A stretch of DNA of 64,000 nucleotides from NCBI GenBank assembly GCA_947172415.1, contig OX359193.1, positions 6,938,501 to 7,002,500 on the forward strand, given 5' to 3'. Position 1 is the first letter of the stretch. Each line of letters starts with the position of its first letter. Made by a program: the position numbers and the translations under genes. The notes beneath the pieces were generated by a model, which saw only the letters and a program-made list of their open reading frames with translations, was not told the origin of the DNA and ran no database searches. Shown one piece after another: positions 26,885-37,200 of the stretch. This stretch comes from Chondrosia reniformis. Its lineage: Eukaryota; Porifera; Demospongiae; Chondrillida; Chondrillidae.

Positions 26885-29800
26885 CTATGTTTGGCCACCA
26901 GATGGTTTGACATCAGTTAAACGTTGCTTCAGTGTTTTATTTTCATTCTCTAAATCCTTAATTTTCTTTTGACTTTTCTCAAATTTATGTTTCATAGTTT
27001 CTAGTTCTGCTTTGGTGCTAGTTAGCTCCTTTTGGACAATCTTAAGTGCTTGTGCAAGGGAATTGTGGTCATTGCTGATGACACCATAAAGTCTTTGAAG
27101 TTTAGTCTGTGAAACAGAAAAAAATAATGAGTAATGTATACATGCCAAGGATTCACAGAAGATCAAGATAAAGAAAAAGACAAAGACTCCCAGGATCACT
27201 GATGAAGGGTGGAATTCCCAGAAACGGCTGTCTGACCCAGTGGAGAAGAAGATGAAAGAAGGGAAAAGAAGGAAAAAAAGACTCCTGTATCTTCACCTAA
27301 AGCTCTCTTTAGGTTTAGTTCCCCTATAGGCTCTTTTTACAGAATAGGCATATAGCATGTAGGAAAATGGTATATTAGATTTTTCATGTGACATACGAAG
27401 GGTTTCAAAAGAACACAGTTGAGTGAGCAGGTTACAGTACTTTTTGGGTCGGTTGTCCAGACCGGACATTGCAATAGGTAATTGTAAAAGGTTATTACCG
27501 CAGGCATGGTGACATCATTCTAGTGGGAAAGTTTGTTCAAATGTTAGTTGCAAGTTACCAATGCAACGTTAGGTCTGGACAACCGGCCCAAAAAGTACTG
27601 TATAAGAAAGTGTGGTTTTAGTATCAAAGTCACATTATACAAGTGTACTCCTACACTTATATATACCCTTGCAGCTCTCTCTACAAAACTAACTCCATGT
27701 ATATCTTTAGAAAACATAGCAGATAGAAGTGAAATTACTGCATGTTTCTAATATAGCATAATATGTAAAATATTGGTGAAGTTTCATTTTCCTATTAATA
27801 CTCCTGAACCTTGCCTAAACTGTAACTTTGGACAGAAAACAAAAACACAGAATTCCTTATAAAAACGATTTACTGACAGTAATGATGGCAATTTGTTCAT
27901 TACAAGGTACTTTAATCTTCTGTGGAAAGATATTCTCTTTACTGACTGGATAGAATATTCCTTTGGTGAATTAACAACTCATAATTTAAATATGGAATAC
28001 TCTGTAAATGCATACAGTTAATTATTAGTAAGTTAAATGTAATTGGTAAAGATTCACACTTAAAACTTTAACAATTATGTGTGTTAATAAATGGTTAATT
28101 AGCTAAATTGCTTAGAAAAATAAGATAATCTTTATGACTAAACTTTCTTGATAAGTTGCTGTGTGTAGGTACATATATATGATTGCTGTAAAATTTAACA
28201 GCATACACACATTGAACTATAAGCTGTGAAAGGCTATGATGATAAGTGACTATATAATCATTGGAAGCTATTAAGCCCAACTAGCCCAGTGACCCAATTG
28301 GTTAGAGGTGCTAATGAACTGGTCAATTAGTGAACCCCTGATCAGCCATGAGGTGGTATACACACTAGTTAAACACTATTAGTGAACCAGCCATGAGGTA
28401 CAGCTCAAAGTAAACACTACATGGATGACAAAATTACAGCTCAAAGTTGAGGCTTAGTGTGCACTCACTAAAACATCTCCTACATCATCCATGTGGGTCT
28501 TCATTACGACAGACTGCTCATCTCCAGATGGATCCCTAAGTTAGGAGGAGGAACACAGTTATCAACTTAAGAACACTGATATGGTATGTTAAGATAGCAA
28601 GTCTTACATCACCATTCGGCGTATATAACTGTTAAAGTGCAGTGTGATTTTAGAGGCTATACTTCACACATTTGCCCCAATATAGGTATAGCTACACTTT
28701 CAGTGAGAACGTCTCACTACAGTAAATTACTACTACAAATATTGACTGTTTATATATGTACACTAAACTTTGAATTTATGCATAAAACAACACTAAAATA
28801 ACAGAAAAGTAAATATTGTTACTACATCAAACAGCTATACTGAGGATACCCTACAAAGTGTAACTGAAATGATTTAAAATAATCAATTAACATATTATGG
28901 TCATAGGCCATGAGTGCTGTTGGTAAATATTTAAATTACAGAAAGTAAAATTATCAACTCAACCAACGACAGGCTATTAACATAGACATTTTATCAGTCC
29001 CCTAAATGTATGAGGTAGTCAAGAGCTACTCTAAAGGAATGAATGCTTTAACTTGATTGGCTGTCTCCCTTACTAAAGGTCAGCATAATAAATTACATTA
29101 CATATACAGTAGCAAGAATTGGGTTAATTGAAAGTGGTCAATGATATACTGTTTATATCATTCCCATAACAGAGATGATTTTAACCTTTCAAATTAATAT
29201 ACAAAGTTTAGAGTATTGAAAGACCTCCGTGAATATTCTACATTATTTGAAAATCCACCTTTATATAAAAGGATGCTCTAACGGTTCTGAATGTGCCATT
29301 TATAAAAAGGATCTATGCACAACAATAACGTAACATCAAACATGTACTGAACAAAGTATTAATATCCCGAACACAGGCAACCTGCTAGGCATGAAAAATC
29401 TAAGATACCATTTTCCTACATGCTATGCCTATTCTGTAAAAGAGCCTATAGGGGAACTAAACCTGAAGAGAGCTTTGGATGAAGATACAGGAGTCTTTTC
29501 TTCCTTCTTTTCCCTTCTTTCATCTTCTTCTCCACTGGGTCAGACAGCCGTTTCAGGGAATTTCACCCTTCATCAGTGATCCTGGGAGTCTTTGTCTTTT
29601 TCTTTATCTTGATCTTATATGAATCCTTGGCTCTCTATGCTAAATCTAGGGGCCTTATATACACTATTTTGGCGCCAAAAGTTAAATAAGGTGCATGTAC
29701 TGCTAGACTCGGTGTAACCCACGCAGGCTGCTACACTTGATGGACAAGACTCAAAATCTGTGTTCAACTATGTAAAAATGTTAATAATTCCTTAGCCACT

Positions 29801-32718
29801 TATCTATAGTAGTCATAGATCCAGGAAAATGTGTTTTACACTATTTCATGGATAACATGTTCTTCCCCAAGCACATGCTGACAATGATAAGAAGGTGTGG
29901 CCAGTAAACAGGTCCCTCCCCCAAGGCCCCACATACGTACCATCAGAATACTGGACTGAATCAAAATAATTTATTGTTAAAGCAATGTACACCTTTAAAG
30001 GTGGAAGATCTACTGAAAGTAAAATTGTTCTCTAAAGTAACACTACTTTTGAAACCTTACATCAAATAACTTTACAGGTGAAGTCACACTTGCCATCTTG
30101 CTGGAGTATTAAGAACATGACACCTTTATAATCAGTGGAATCTAGTAGAGCAAAATCACTCATTACAAAGAGATTCCACTAGACTGAGAAAATATTTGGA
30201 CTCGCAGCATCACCATTTGAGGACTAAAACCAGGCAAAAGTTTTCATCATGCAGATTTCAGAACTCAGAGATACTCGTTAATCCCATTTAGTTATATCCA
30301 TCAGAACAGTTCTACAGGTGGTAGCTGCACGTTACTAAGCACAGAGATACCAGTATACAAACAAACAAACACAGTTATAACAGAGCACTAAATCATGCAT
30401 GCTTTCCAGAGATTAACTAGCCTCAAGGTTGAACCAGCTACAGTCGGTTTCTGAAGGACATGTGACTTATTACAGTATTGTCAATCATCCATTTTATCAT
30501 ACACTATACATATTAGAGGCTTGGTAATTCACAACTGTAGTTGATCCTACAGCCGTCACAATTCAAGCAGTAACTTCTTCACTTAAACATAGCATACGGA
30601 TATGCAAGACTGCCACTGCAGGACTTCTAATTGACAATCTTACAATTATAATATATATTGGGGTAATAAACCTTGCAAATATAGAGCTACACACAGCAAT
30701 TAGTATAAAATGTACAGTGATATACAATAGAAGAGGCATACAAACAGTCCATTAATACAATCAGTCCAGTAAGGAAGCTAGTTAAATGACAACACTTATT
30801 TTAAAAGGACTCCAAAAATATGCAAACACACAGCCTTCTTCTATAGGTAGTACCATAGAACAAACCAAATACAGAGAATACATATAGACAAACGTCCCCA
30901 TGCAGTCACCCTATTCATAAGCCCCAACACAAATGATATAGTACTTTACCAAATTGATTGCAAGGGCCTCACATACCACACCTAATTGGAAAAAATTCTT
31001 TTTATGTGTATATTAGATATACCTTGGTTCAGCCATGTTAAGAGTACCTATTAAAGTGGGACAAGTTATCTTACACCCAAATACAATTAACATAAATTCA
31101 GCATGATTACAAGTAGTGACGGGAGGTAAACTTAATATATACGTTTATTTATTGACTAAGAAACAGTTACCTCTCAACGCTAGCAATAATATAATTAGAA
31201 TAAAATCACCTTCATTTTGCATATATACACCTCTGACAATATTGAAAGTTGAATACATTTCCAGTTAGGCTGTGAATGGAATGGTCTGTATACAATACCA
31301 GATAGGATAATATTCTAATTTGTATGTGGACTAACAGTACATGAACACCTTTGACCAAAACAATGGTCTGGCAAAGGTGCAAGGCACAAGTTACAACTTT
31401 CCAATTCACACAACCCCCCAGGTTGCCTAGGAACAGTCATTCTCAGTTGTTATTGCTCAACTTATTTTTCATAGTTGACTTACTTCATAGAAACTCGTGC
31501 TGTGTTGTGCGGTGAAGATGTGGTGGATGCACCAGATGAAACACGTTCCTGTGCCTCCAAAGCTTCAGTCTCCTCCTGCACCACATCCTTTCCTTCCACT
31601 CCAGCTCCTTCTTCTGAGTTATTGGAAGCTAGGGAACTATTAGACAACCCCCTCGACCCCATACCACTGCTCTGACGACTAATAACAGCATCACTTAAAT
31701 CCTCAACATGCTCAACTGGAGTGGAAGTACCCACAGAACTCGGCGGCTTGCTGATGTCATCGATATCTCCTTTCCATTCTTCCAATGAAGTTCTTGAGGG
31801 CTGTGATATCGGACGAGAGTCAGCTGGCCTCAGATCATCTACAGGTGTCTTTGAAGCAGGCCTGGATTCAATTACTTTCATTTCATCGATAGGAAGCTTT
31901 GAAGGTAGTCTTTCGCTTAATTTCACTTCTTCCACCAATACCTTAGACTGAGGTCTCAATTCCACTGTTTTCACTTCTTCTACAGGTAAAGTTGCCATTG
32001 GTCTATTTTCAAGTGAGGCACTGTCTCCATTTGTCTTTAGAGGTATCACACTTTCCCTTTCCTTGGCACCTTCAACTGATAGCCCAGATAAATTAGACAT
32101 GGAGTTTGATGAGAGGTCATTGCGGAGAGGACCAGGGCCCAATAGAGCTACAGCAGAATTAGACTTGATGTCCTCTGCCCTCTCCTTATCCACCTCTTCA
32201 ACTTGCCATCTCTCACGAGTGTACCTATTAACCTTACGAAACCGGCCTACCTGTTGCTGAGAGAGCTGGGAATTAAAAGGCACATTGGTACCCGAGGAAG
32301 GGCCGAGCGAATGGGGGTAGGTCTCCCCCAGGTCCATGACATTATCTTCGGACAAGGAGGGCTGTACGGACTGATCCTTCACTTCAATCACGGTAGCGAC
32401 TTCATCAGAGTGCTGAGACTGCGAAGTGTTCACGTCAATATCCAAAGAGTTCACCGAAAGAGAGTCACTCAAACACACCGAGTTTCTAACTTCGACTCCG
32501 GGGTTTTCTACTTCTGGAGCGTCCTGAATTTCTTCGCCCTCTACCTTCGCTACGGCTGTAATTTTGAATTGGGATTGAGGAGTTTCGCTGACTGTCGCGA
32601 TTCCTTCTTTGGAAACGTGAGGCTGAGGCTGAGCCGAAGCGGGCGCTGATTCGGTTTCTGTAGAATTCTCGGCCATATCCTGTCCAATATTTACAAGACG
32701 CGGCTGCTTCCACACCAT
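26885..32718 (-). CDS. Coiled-coil protein with TSC22-family-like N-terminal motifs
   Basis: Three exons join in phase: 32718-31484, 28535-28469 and 27106-26885, 507 residues (507 from the ATG at 32718, 493 from the next ATG at 32676). The long first exon is Ser/Pro/Glu-rich and probably disordered. It has SQFKITAV (near 32570) and GRFRKVNRYTRERWQVEEV (near 32250-32190), which resemble the two short motifs found upstream of the leucine zipper in long TSC22-domain proteins. It also has a string of imperfect repeats with LPVEEVK, VLVEEVK, LPIDEMK and TPVDDLR. The C-terminal exons form a coiled coil rich in Lys/Glu, but I do not see a standard TSC22 box. The family assignment is therefore tentative, while the gene model is supported by phase and splice sites. 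Introns are unusually long (about 1.4 and 2.9 kb) for this region. Confidence 0.6.
27148..27392 (+). repeat. Dispersed repeat, near-complete copy with hammerhead-like core
   Basis: A unit of about 245 bp running from ggattcacagaagatcaaga to atggtatattagatttttca. Positions 27187-27245 fold as a hammerhead: CTGATGA (27199-27205), stem II AGGG/CCCA, GAAA (27221-27224), a two-pair stem III with a GGCT loop, and GTC. One stem II closing pair is mismatched (A-A). It lies in intron 2 of the coiled-coil gene, antisense to that gene. Confidence 0.85.
27435..27600. mobile_element. Mariner-type MITE, 166 bp, TA target duplication
   Basis: Terminal inverted repeats beginning CAGTACTTTTTGGG at both ends, with about 29 matching outer bases (one mismatch) and weaker matching to about 43. 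A TA dinucleotide flanks each end (27433-27434 and 27601-27602). There is no coding capacity. CAGT ends with TA duplication are typical of Tc1/mariner-derived MITEs. It lies next to the dispersed repeat copy in the same intron. Confidence 0.85.
29388..29634 (-). repeat. Dispersed repeat, copy with canonical hammerhead core
   Basis: Reverse-complement copy of the element at 27148-27392 at high identity. The ribozyme-like part is 29588-29530 on the minus strand: CTGATGA, stem II AGGG/CCCT fully paired, GAAA, stem III AC/GT with loop GGCT, cleavage-site C, and stem I made of TCA/TGA, GG/CC and CTCC/GGAG segments with internal loops. It lies in intron 1 of the minus-strand coiled-coil gene, in the sense orientation. 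Confidence 0.88.
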
Positions 32719-33277
32719 ACTAGTAGCATGTCGTATCACGTTTCCACTCGAAAAGATTGAAACTAGCCCTACAACAAAATTGCGACTACCTACAAGTGAT
32801 TCACTAGGCCTAACTAAAGGTTAAGGGTTGGTAGATTTACACGAATGATGTCCTTCAATCTTCACCTATTTCTTTAAACATAGAATCCGCAAGTTACCTT
32901 TCTCTTTTCAATTTGAAGAATACTCCCCCAATGACTTTATTATGCATGGGAATTTGCGTTAAACCCGCGTGTGCTATATCAAGCAACTACACGTGGCGAT
33001 GAAATGTAATTCGTCGTTGAAGCACCTCACGCTCTATCTAAACTACAAACAGGCGATTCCGTTTATGCGTTACACTTTTTTAGTGAATTGCAGCGTTTTA
33101 TCCAGTCAAGACTGAACTGCCAACAATCACCAAAAGGGGAGACAGCTGCTGACTTCAAAGCAAATTTGATATCGACACATTATCACCAAAACAGTCAGTA
33201 CATCATATACATAATAAATTTAATAAAACAGCTTGCAGTATTATCCTGCGTGCGATATCTACACAGACAAACTCGTG
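32719..33277. other. Gap upstream of the coiled-coil gene
   Basis: About 560 bp between the start of the coiled-coil gene and the 3' end of the MSL2-like gene (both minus strand). It should hold the promoter of the former and the 3' untranslated region of the latter. No other feature is visible. Confidence 0.5.
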
Positions 33278-34057
33278 TCACACTTTCCTTCGTTGAGTTC
33301 TTCCCTTGCAGTCAACTAGCTTATTCTTGGTGCTTGATGTTCTGGTGGAAGGCTTGCAGTCACTCTCTGGCGGAGATCTTGGGCTCATCTCTTCCAGTCT
33401 GGGAGACTTGACTTGAGAACAAACATCTCCACTTAGGAGATCATTTTCAGGCTGTTTTGATTCAGGAACATCTCTCCTCTCTACAGTAGTTGAAATGTCA
33501 GTCTGATCCACAGGTTGATTAGATAAATGGTTTTGAAATTCTAGTGGAACCGGCCGTTTAATGATATCCCATGGACAAACGTAATTAGAGTCCCAAACCT
33601 CTCGCAACAAATGAGTCACAGAATCGACTTGCCTGCTGGTCCTCGACTCATTCAATAAACTGCCATCGGGTTCTGAAAATGTTGCAGGTTTATACACATT
33701 CCGCAACAAGAAGCACAGGCGGTGATAGCAGCGTACCACCATTTGAATCTGTTGGGCAGATTCCAAACCATTTCGCTCTTTACATTGTCTACAGCGGATT
33801 GGCCATTCGGGTTCAACAAACTGGCAATTGTAGCAGTAATGGTGATCACAGATTGGCGACACCATAGCTTCCGTTAATATCTTACTACACGCACAACATG
33901 ATACAAGTTTTCGCAGGTACGGTAGTCGACTCCGTAAAAGTTCTGCGTCCTCTACGCCGTCGCCATGTTGAGCTTGTAGATTTAACACGTTTTGTAAAAC
34001 CATGGCATAGACTTCCGTAGCACAAGCTGCAACACCAGCGCTCCTTGGCAAAGGCAT
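33278..34057 (-). CDS. MSL2-like RING finger protein (short form)
   Basis: One exon of 259 residues from the ATG at 34057 (frames further up start without ATG). An N-terminal helical part LLRSRLPYLRKLVSCCACS leads into a C3HC4 RING: CxxC, then CDHHYCYNC, then CRQC, followed by the QMVVRCYHRLCFLL helix. The order and spacing match the N-terminus of male-specific-lethal 2, a ubiquitin E3 of the MSL histone acetyltransferase complex. The C-terminal half is Ser/Pro/Lys-rich with no evident CXC domain. It is about half the usual animal MSL2 length. Either the CXC part was lost or never present, or this is a paralogue. It lies head to head with PCCB, starts 147 bp apart. Confidence 0.6.
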   Translation of the reverse strand: MPLPRSAGVAACATEVYAMVLQNVLNLQAQHGDGVEDAELLRSRLPYLRKLVSCCACSKILTEAMVSPICDHHYCYNCQFVEPEWPIRCRQCKERNGLESAQQIQMVVRCYHRLCFLLRNVYKPATFSEPDGSLLNESRTSRQVDSVTHLLREVWDSNYVCPWDIIKRPVPLEFQNHLSNQPVDQTDISTTVERRDVPESKQPENDLLSGDVCSQVKSPRLEEMSPRSPPESDCKPSTRTSSTKNKLVDCKGRTQRRKV

Positions 34058-34204
34058 TGAGGAGACAAAATACAAAGAGTAACGCGGTAGTCAATCTGAT
34101 GCATACAGCCCACAGCACCAATCCCACCAGCCAGCCTCCATTTTGAATGACGTCATCGAAGCTACTAATTAACAGCTGACCACAGGGGCGGAGCATTTAA
34201 TAAA
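34058..34204. promoter_or_regulatory. Divergent promoter region of the MSL2-like gene and PCCB
   Basis: Only 147 bp separate the two start codons. It includes a small GC-rich patch, accacaggggcggagc, just upstream of the PCCB ATG, which resembles an Sp/KLF GC box. Confidence 0.5.
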
Positions 34205-37200
34205 ATGGCTGCAGTACTGCGTAGCTGTCGTGCCCTCCGAAAGTCTTTTGCCCCCAAATCGCTTACTTTGTCACATGTACGATGGTTGGCAGCACAACCT
34301 GGAGAGATATTGGAAGTTAAGCGTCAAAATGCTCTCATTGGTGGAGGGGCTAAGCGAATCGAGAACCAGCATAGAAAAGTACATGTCTAAATAGATATAC
34401 TACTGTAGACAAGATTCAAGTCAGTCTGTATACGACGGCACATTCCTTTAAATGTCGCTATCCTTGTAAATTGATTAATAGAGCTATCTTGGCTGTTTTA
34501 TTAATTTATTTATGCTGTGAATAGGGAAGGCTGACTGCTCGCGAGCGAATAGAGTTACTTCTAGATCCCGGCTCTTTTAAGGAATATGACATGTTTGTGG
34601 AGCATTCATGCACTGCATTTGGTATGGACGCACCTGACAACAAGGTATGGTTTGACAAGACAGTGACAGTTAATTTTGTGATTGGAATGCAGGGGTCGTG
34701 TATTTTAATTCATTTGATACTCTTTAATTTTATTTCATTCTGTTAAAATGTTTTGGAAATTTTATTACAACTATAATTGTGATTGTGCTTCTAAAATAAT
34801 TCTTTTAAACCTAATGCCCAGTGGGCGTTATCCATATGCATATCACCAAACACTGGTTGTTGAAGGCATATGCTAATGGCAATGTGAATGGCAGTGTGAA
34901 CATGATTATATATACTTAACAGTGGATGTATGCTTAACAACAGTACTGTATTTGGCGCTGTACCATGTATGGGCCAACCAAGTGTATTGAAAACTGGACC
35001 AACGGCACTAAATTAGCAAAGAGAACTAGTGTTTAATAAAAAAGAACCTTTTCCAATCAATTTAAGGTTGAATGCTACACATTCTAACAGTACCTTCTTT
35101 AGTGGATGCAAGTGTTGCACTGCTTGTCACTGACAGTGCAGCACTACAAAAGTAGAAATGTATGTCTTGTCGTTAGTTCCCAGGTGACGGAGTGGTAACG
35201 GGTCAAGGACTTATAAATGGCCGACCAGTGTTTCTCTTCAGTCAGGTATGTATGAATGTGTTCATGTGACAAACTTATAAATTTTGATGTGTGATTTGTA
35301 CTGACAGGTGTTATAGATAAGAATATGTGAAATTCATCAGATTAGATGCTTTTCTGTGAAACATTACATTGCTTACATTTTTCATAGGATTTCACAGTTT
35401 TTGGTGGAAGTTTGTCAAGTATGCATGCCAAAAAGATATGCAAGGTGATCTACTATACCAATCCTTTTGGAACAGAGCCCGATACCCATACCTGTAGAGA
35501 CAGTACATCTATAAGACAAGCAATCCATACAAGTTATTTCTCAACATATGTTGTCACACTCAGTTGACTTGGAACTGTTTATATCTCTCAGGTGATGGAC
35601 AAGGCACTGGAAGTGGGTGCCCCAGTTATTGGGCTTAATGACTCTGGTGGTGCCAGAATACAAGAGGGAGTGGATTCACTGGCAGGCTATGCCGATATAT
35701 TCTTAGTGAGGCCACCATTACCTTACAATGGGAGTGTTATATGTACCTAATGTACCTAATGTATACGGAAGTAGTTGCCATTTTCTTCCTAAAGAAGGAG
35801 TGTGTCCCCTATTGTGAGGTCATGCAATCTGACTGATTACATTGGATGTATTGCGCTGGCTGTGATAGATTATGTGCCAATTATGTTGCAATAAAGGTGA
35901 CTGATTGTGTAATCACGATGTAATGTCACCTGAGTGACTTGTAATGAATCTGGCCTACTGGTTATGAAAGGAACAAGGTATTAGCTTTCCAGCTAATTAT
36001 GTTGGTCGGCAATATATAATATTCCAAGTGTAATTGTGTTCTTAGAAATGTCAGCTATTTTACAACAGTATTCAGATAGACATATTGTATATCTCACTCA
36101 TCTCAAAATTGTATTACTTCTTTAACACACTATTTGCTGCACCTACTCTGTGGGTTTTTAGACTGTCTTGCCTACCTGCCTTGGAGATACATTCACCGAC
36201 TATATACAGTATGTAGGACAATAGTGGGAGAGGGGGTAGGGAGAGCATTTGCCCCCTCTTTAAATATCCTCCCTCTCCTTGATAAAGTCTTAATAGCTAA
36301 CAAGATTGCCCCATCTATATCTTACTACACATTGGATATGCCCCCCCTCCCTTGTGATATTTCTAAAAGAAACCTGCATTAGGTTCCCTAAAGATAGTCA
36401 ATTTCAATTTTCCTTCACTTTCACTGTGTGTAGAGGAATGTAATGGTGTCTGGGGTGATTCCTCAGATATCCCTAATAATGGGACCCTGTGCTGGAGGGG
36501 CAGTATATTCACCTGCCATCACTGACTTTACCTTCATGGTCAAGAATTCATCTTACCTCTTTGTGACAGGACCAGATGTGGTAGAGGTTTGTTAACACTT
36601 TGTAGTCAGACAGGGTTGCTTGTGTAAGAGTAACACTTCCTTGTGTTATGCACAGCTCAGTTGACTATAAAGTTGTCAGTTTACAAGTTTCCTATTCACC
36701 AAGTACATGACTGCCTTGTGGAGGACTCATCTGATTGGGTGTATTGTGTATACAGTAGCTGGTGTGCTGTGTCCACTCACAGTTTTATGTGATCAGATTG
36801 TGTGCTTGACGTATGCTCTCTCGGACCCAGGGGTGGATCTAGAAAGGGGGTGCTAAGTTATATATGAATGCATAGTCAAACTCAGAGTGGGTATGTCAGT
36901 ACTTAGAGCTCCTCCCTAAACCGACCACTGGACCAGAATGACAGTCAGCCTGATTGGGATATACTAGTATATTGTCACACTTAACTTGCACACTTATCTA
37001 ATGGCATTAGTAGTATCCAGTAATATGTTATCCTTACAGCAAGTGACGAAGGAGGTGGTTACATTTGAAGAGCTTGGGGGGGCCGCCACCCACTCCAAGA
37101 AATCTGGTGTCTCTCACAGAGCATTTGCCAATGACATTGATGCTTTGTCTCAGTAGGTCTACAGACATCCAACACACACATACACACGTAGCTATATCAT

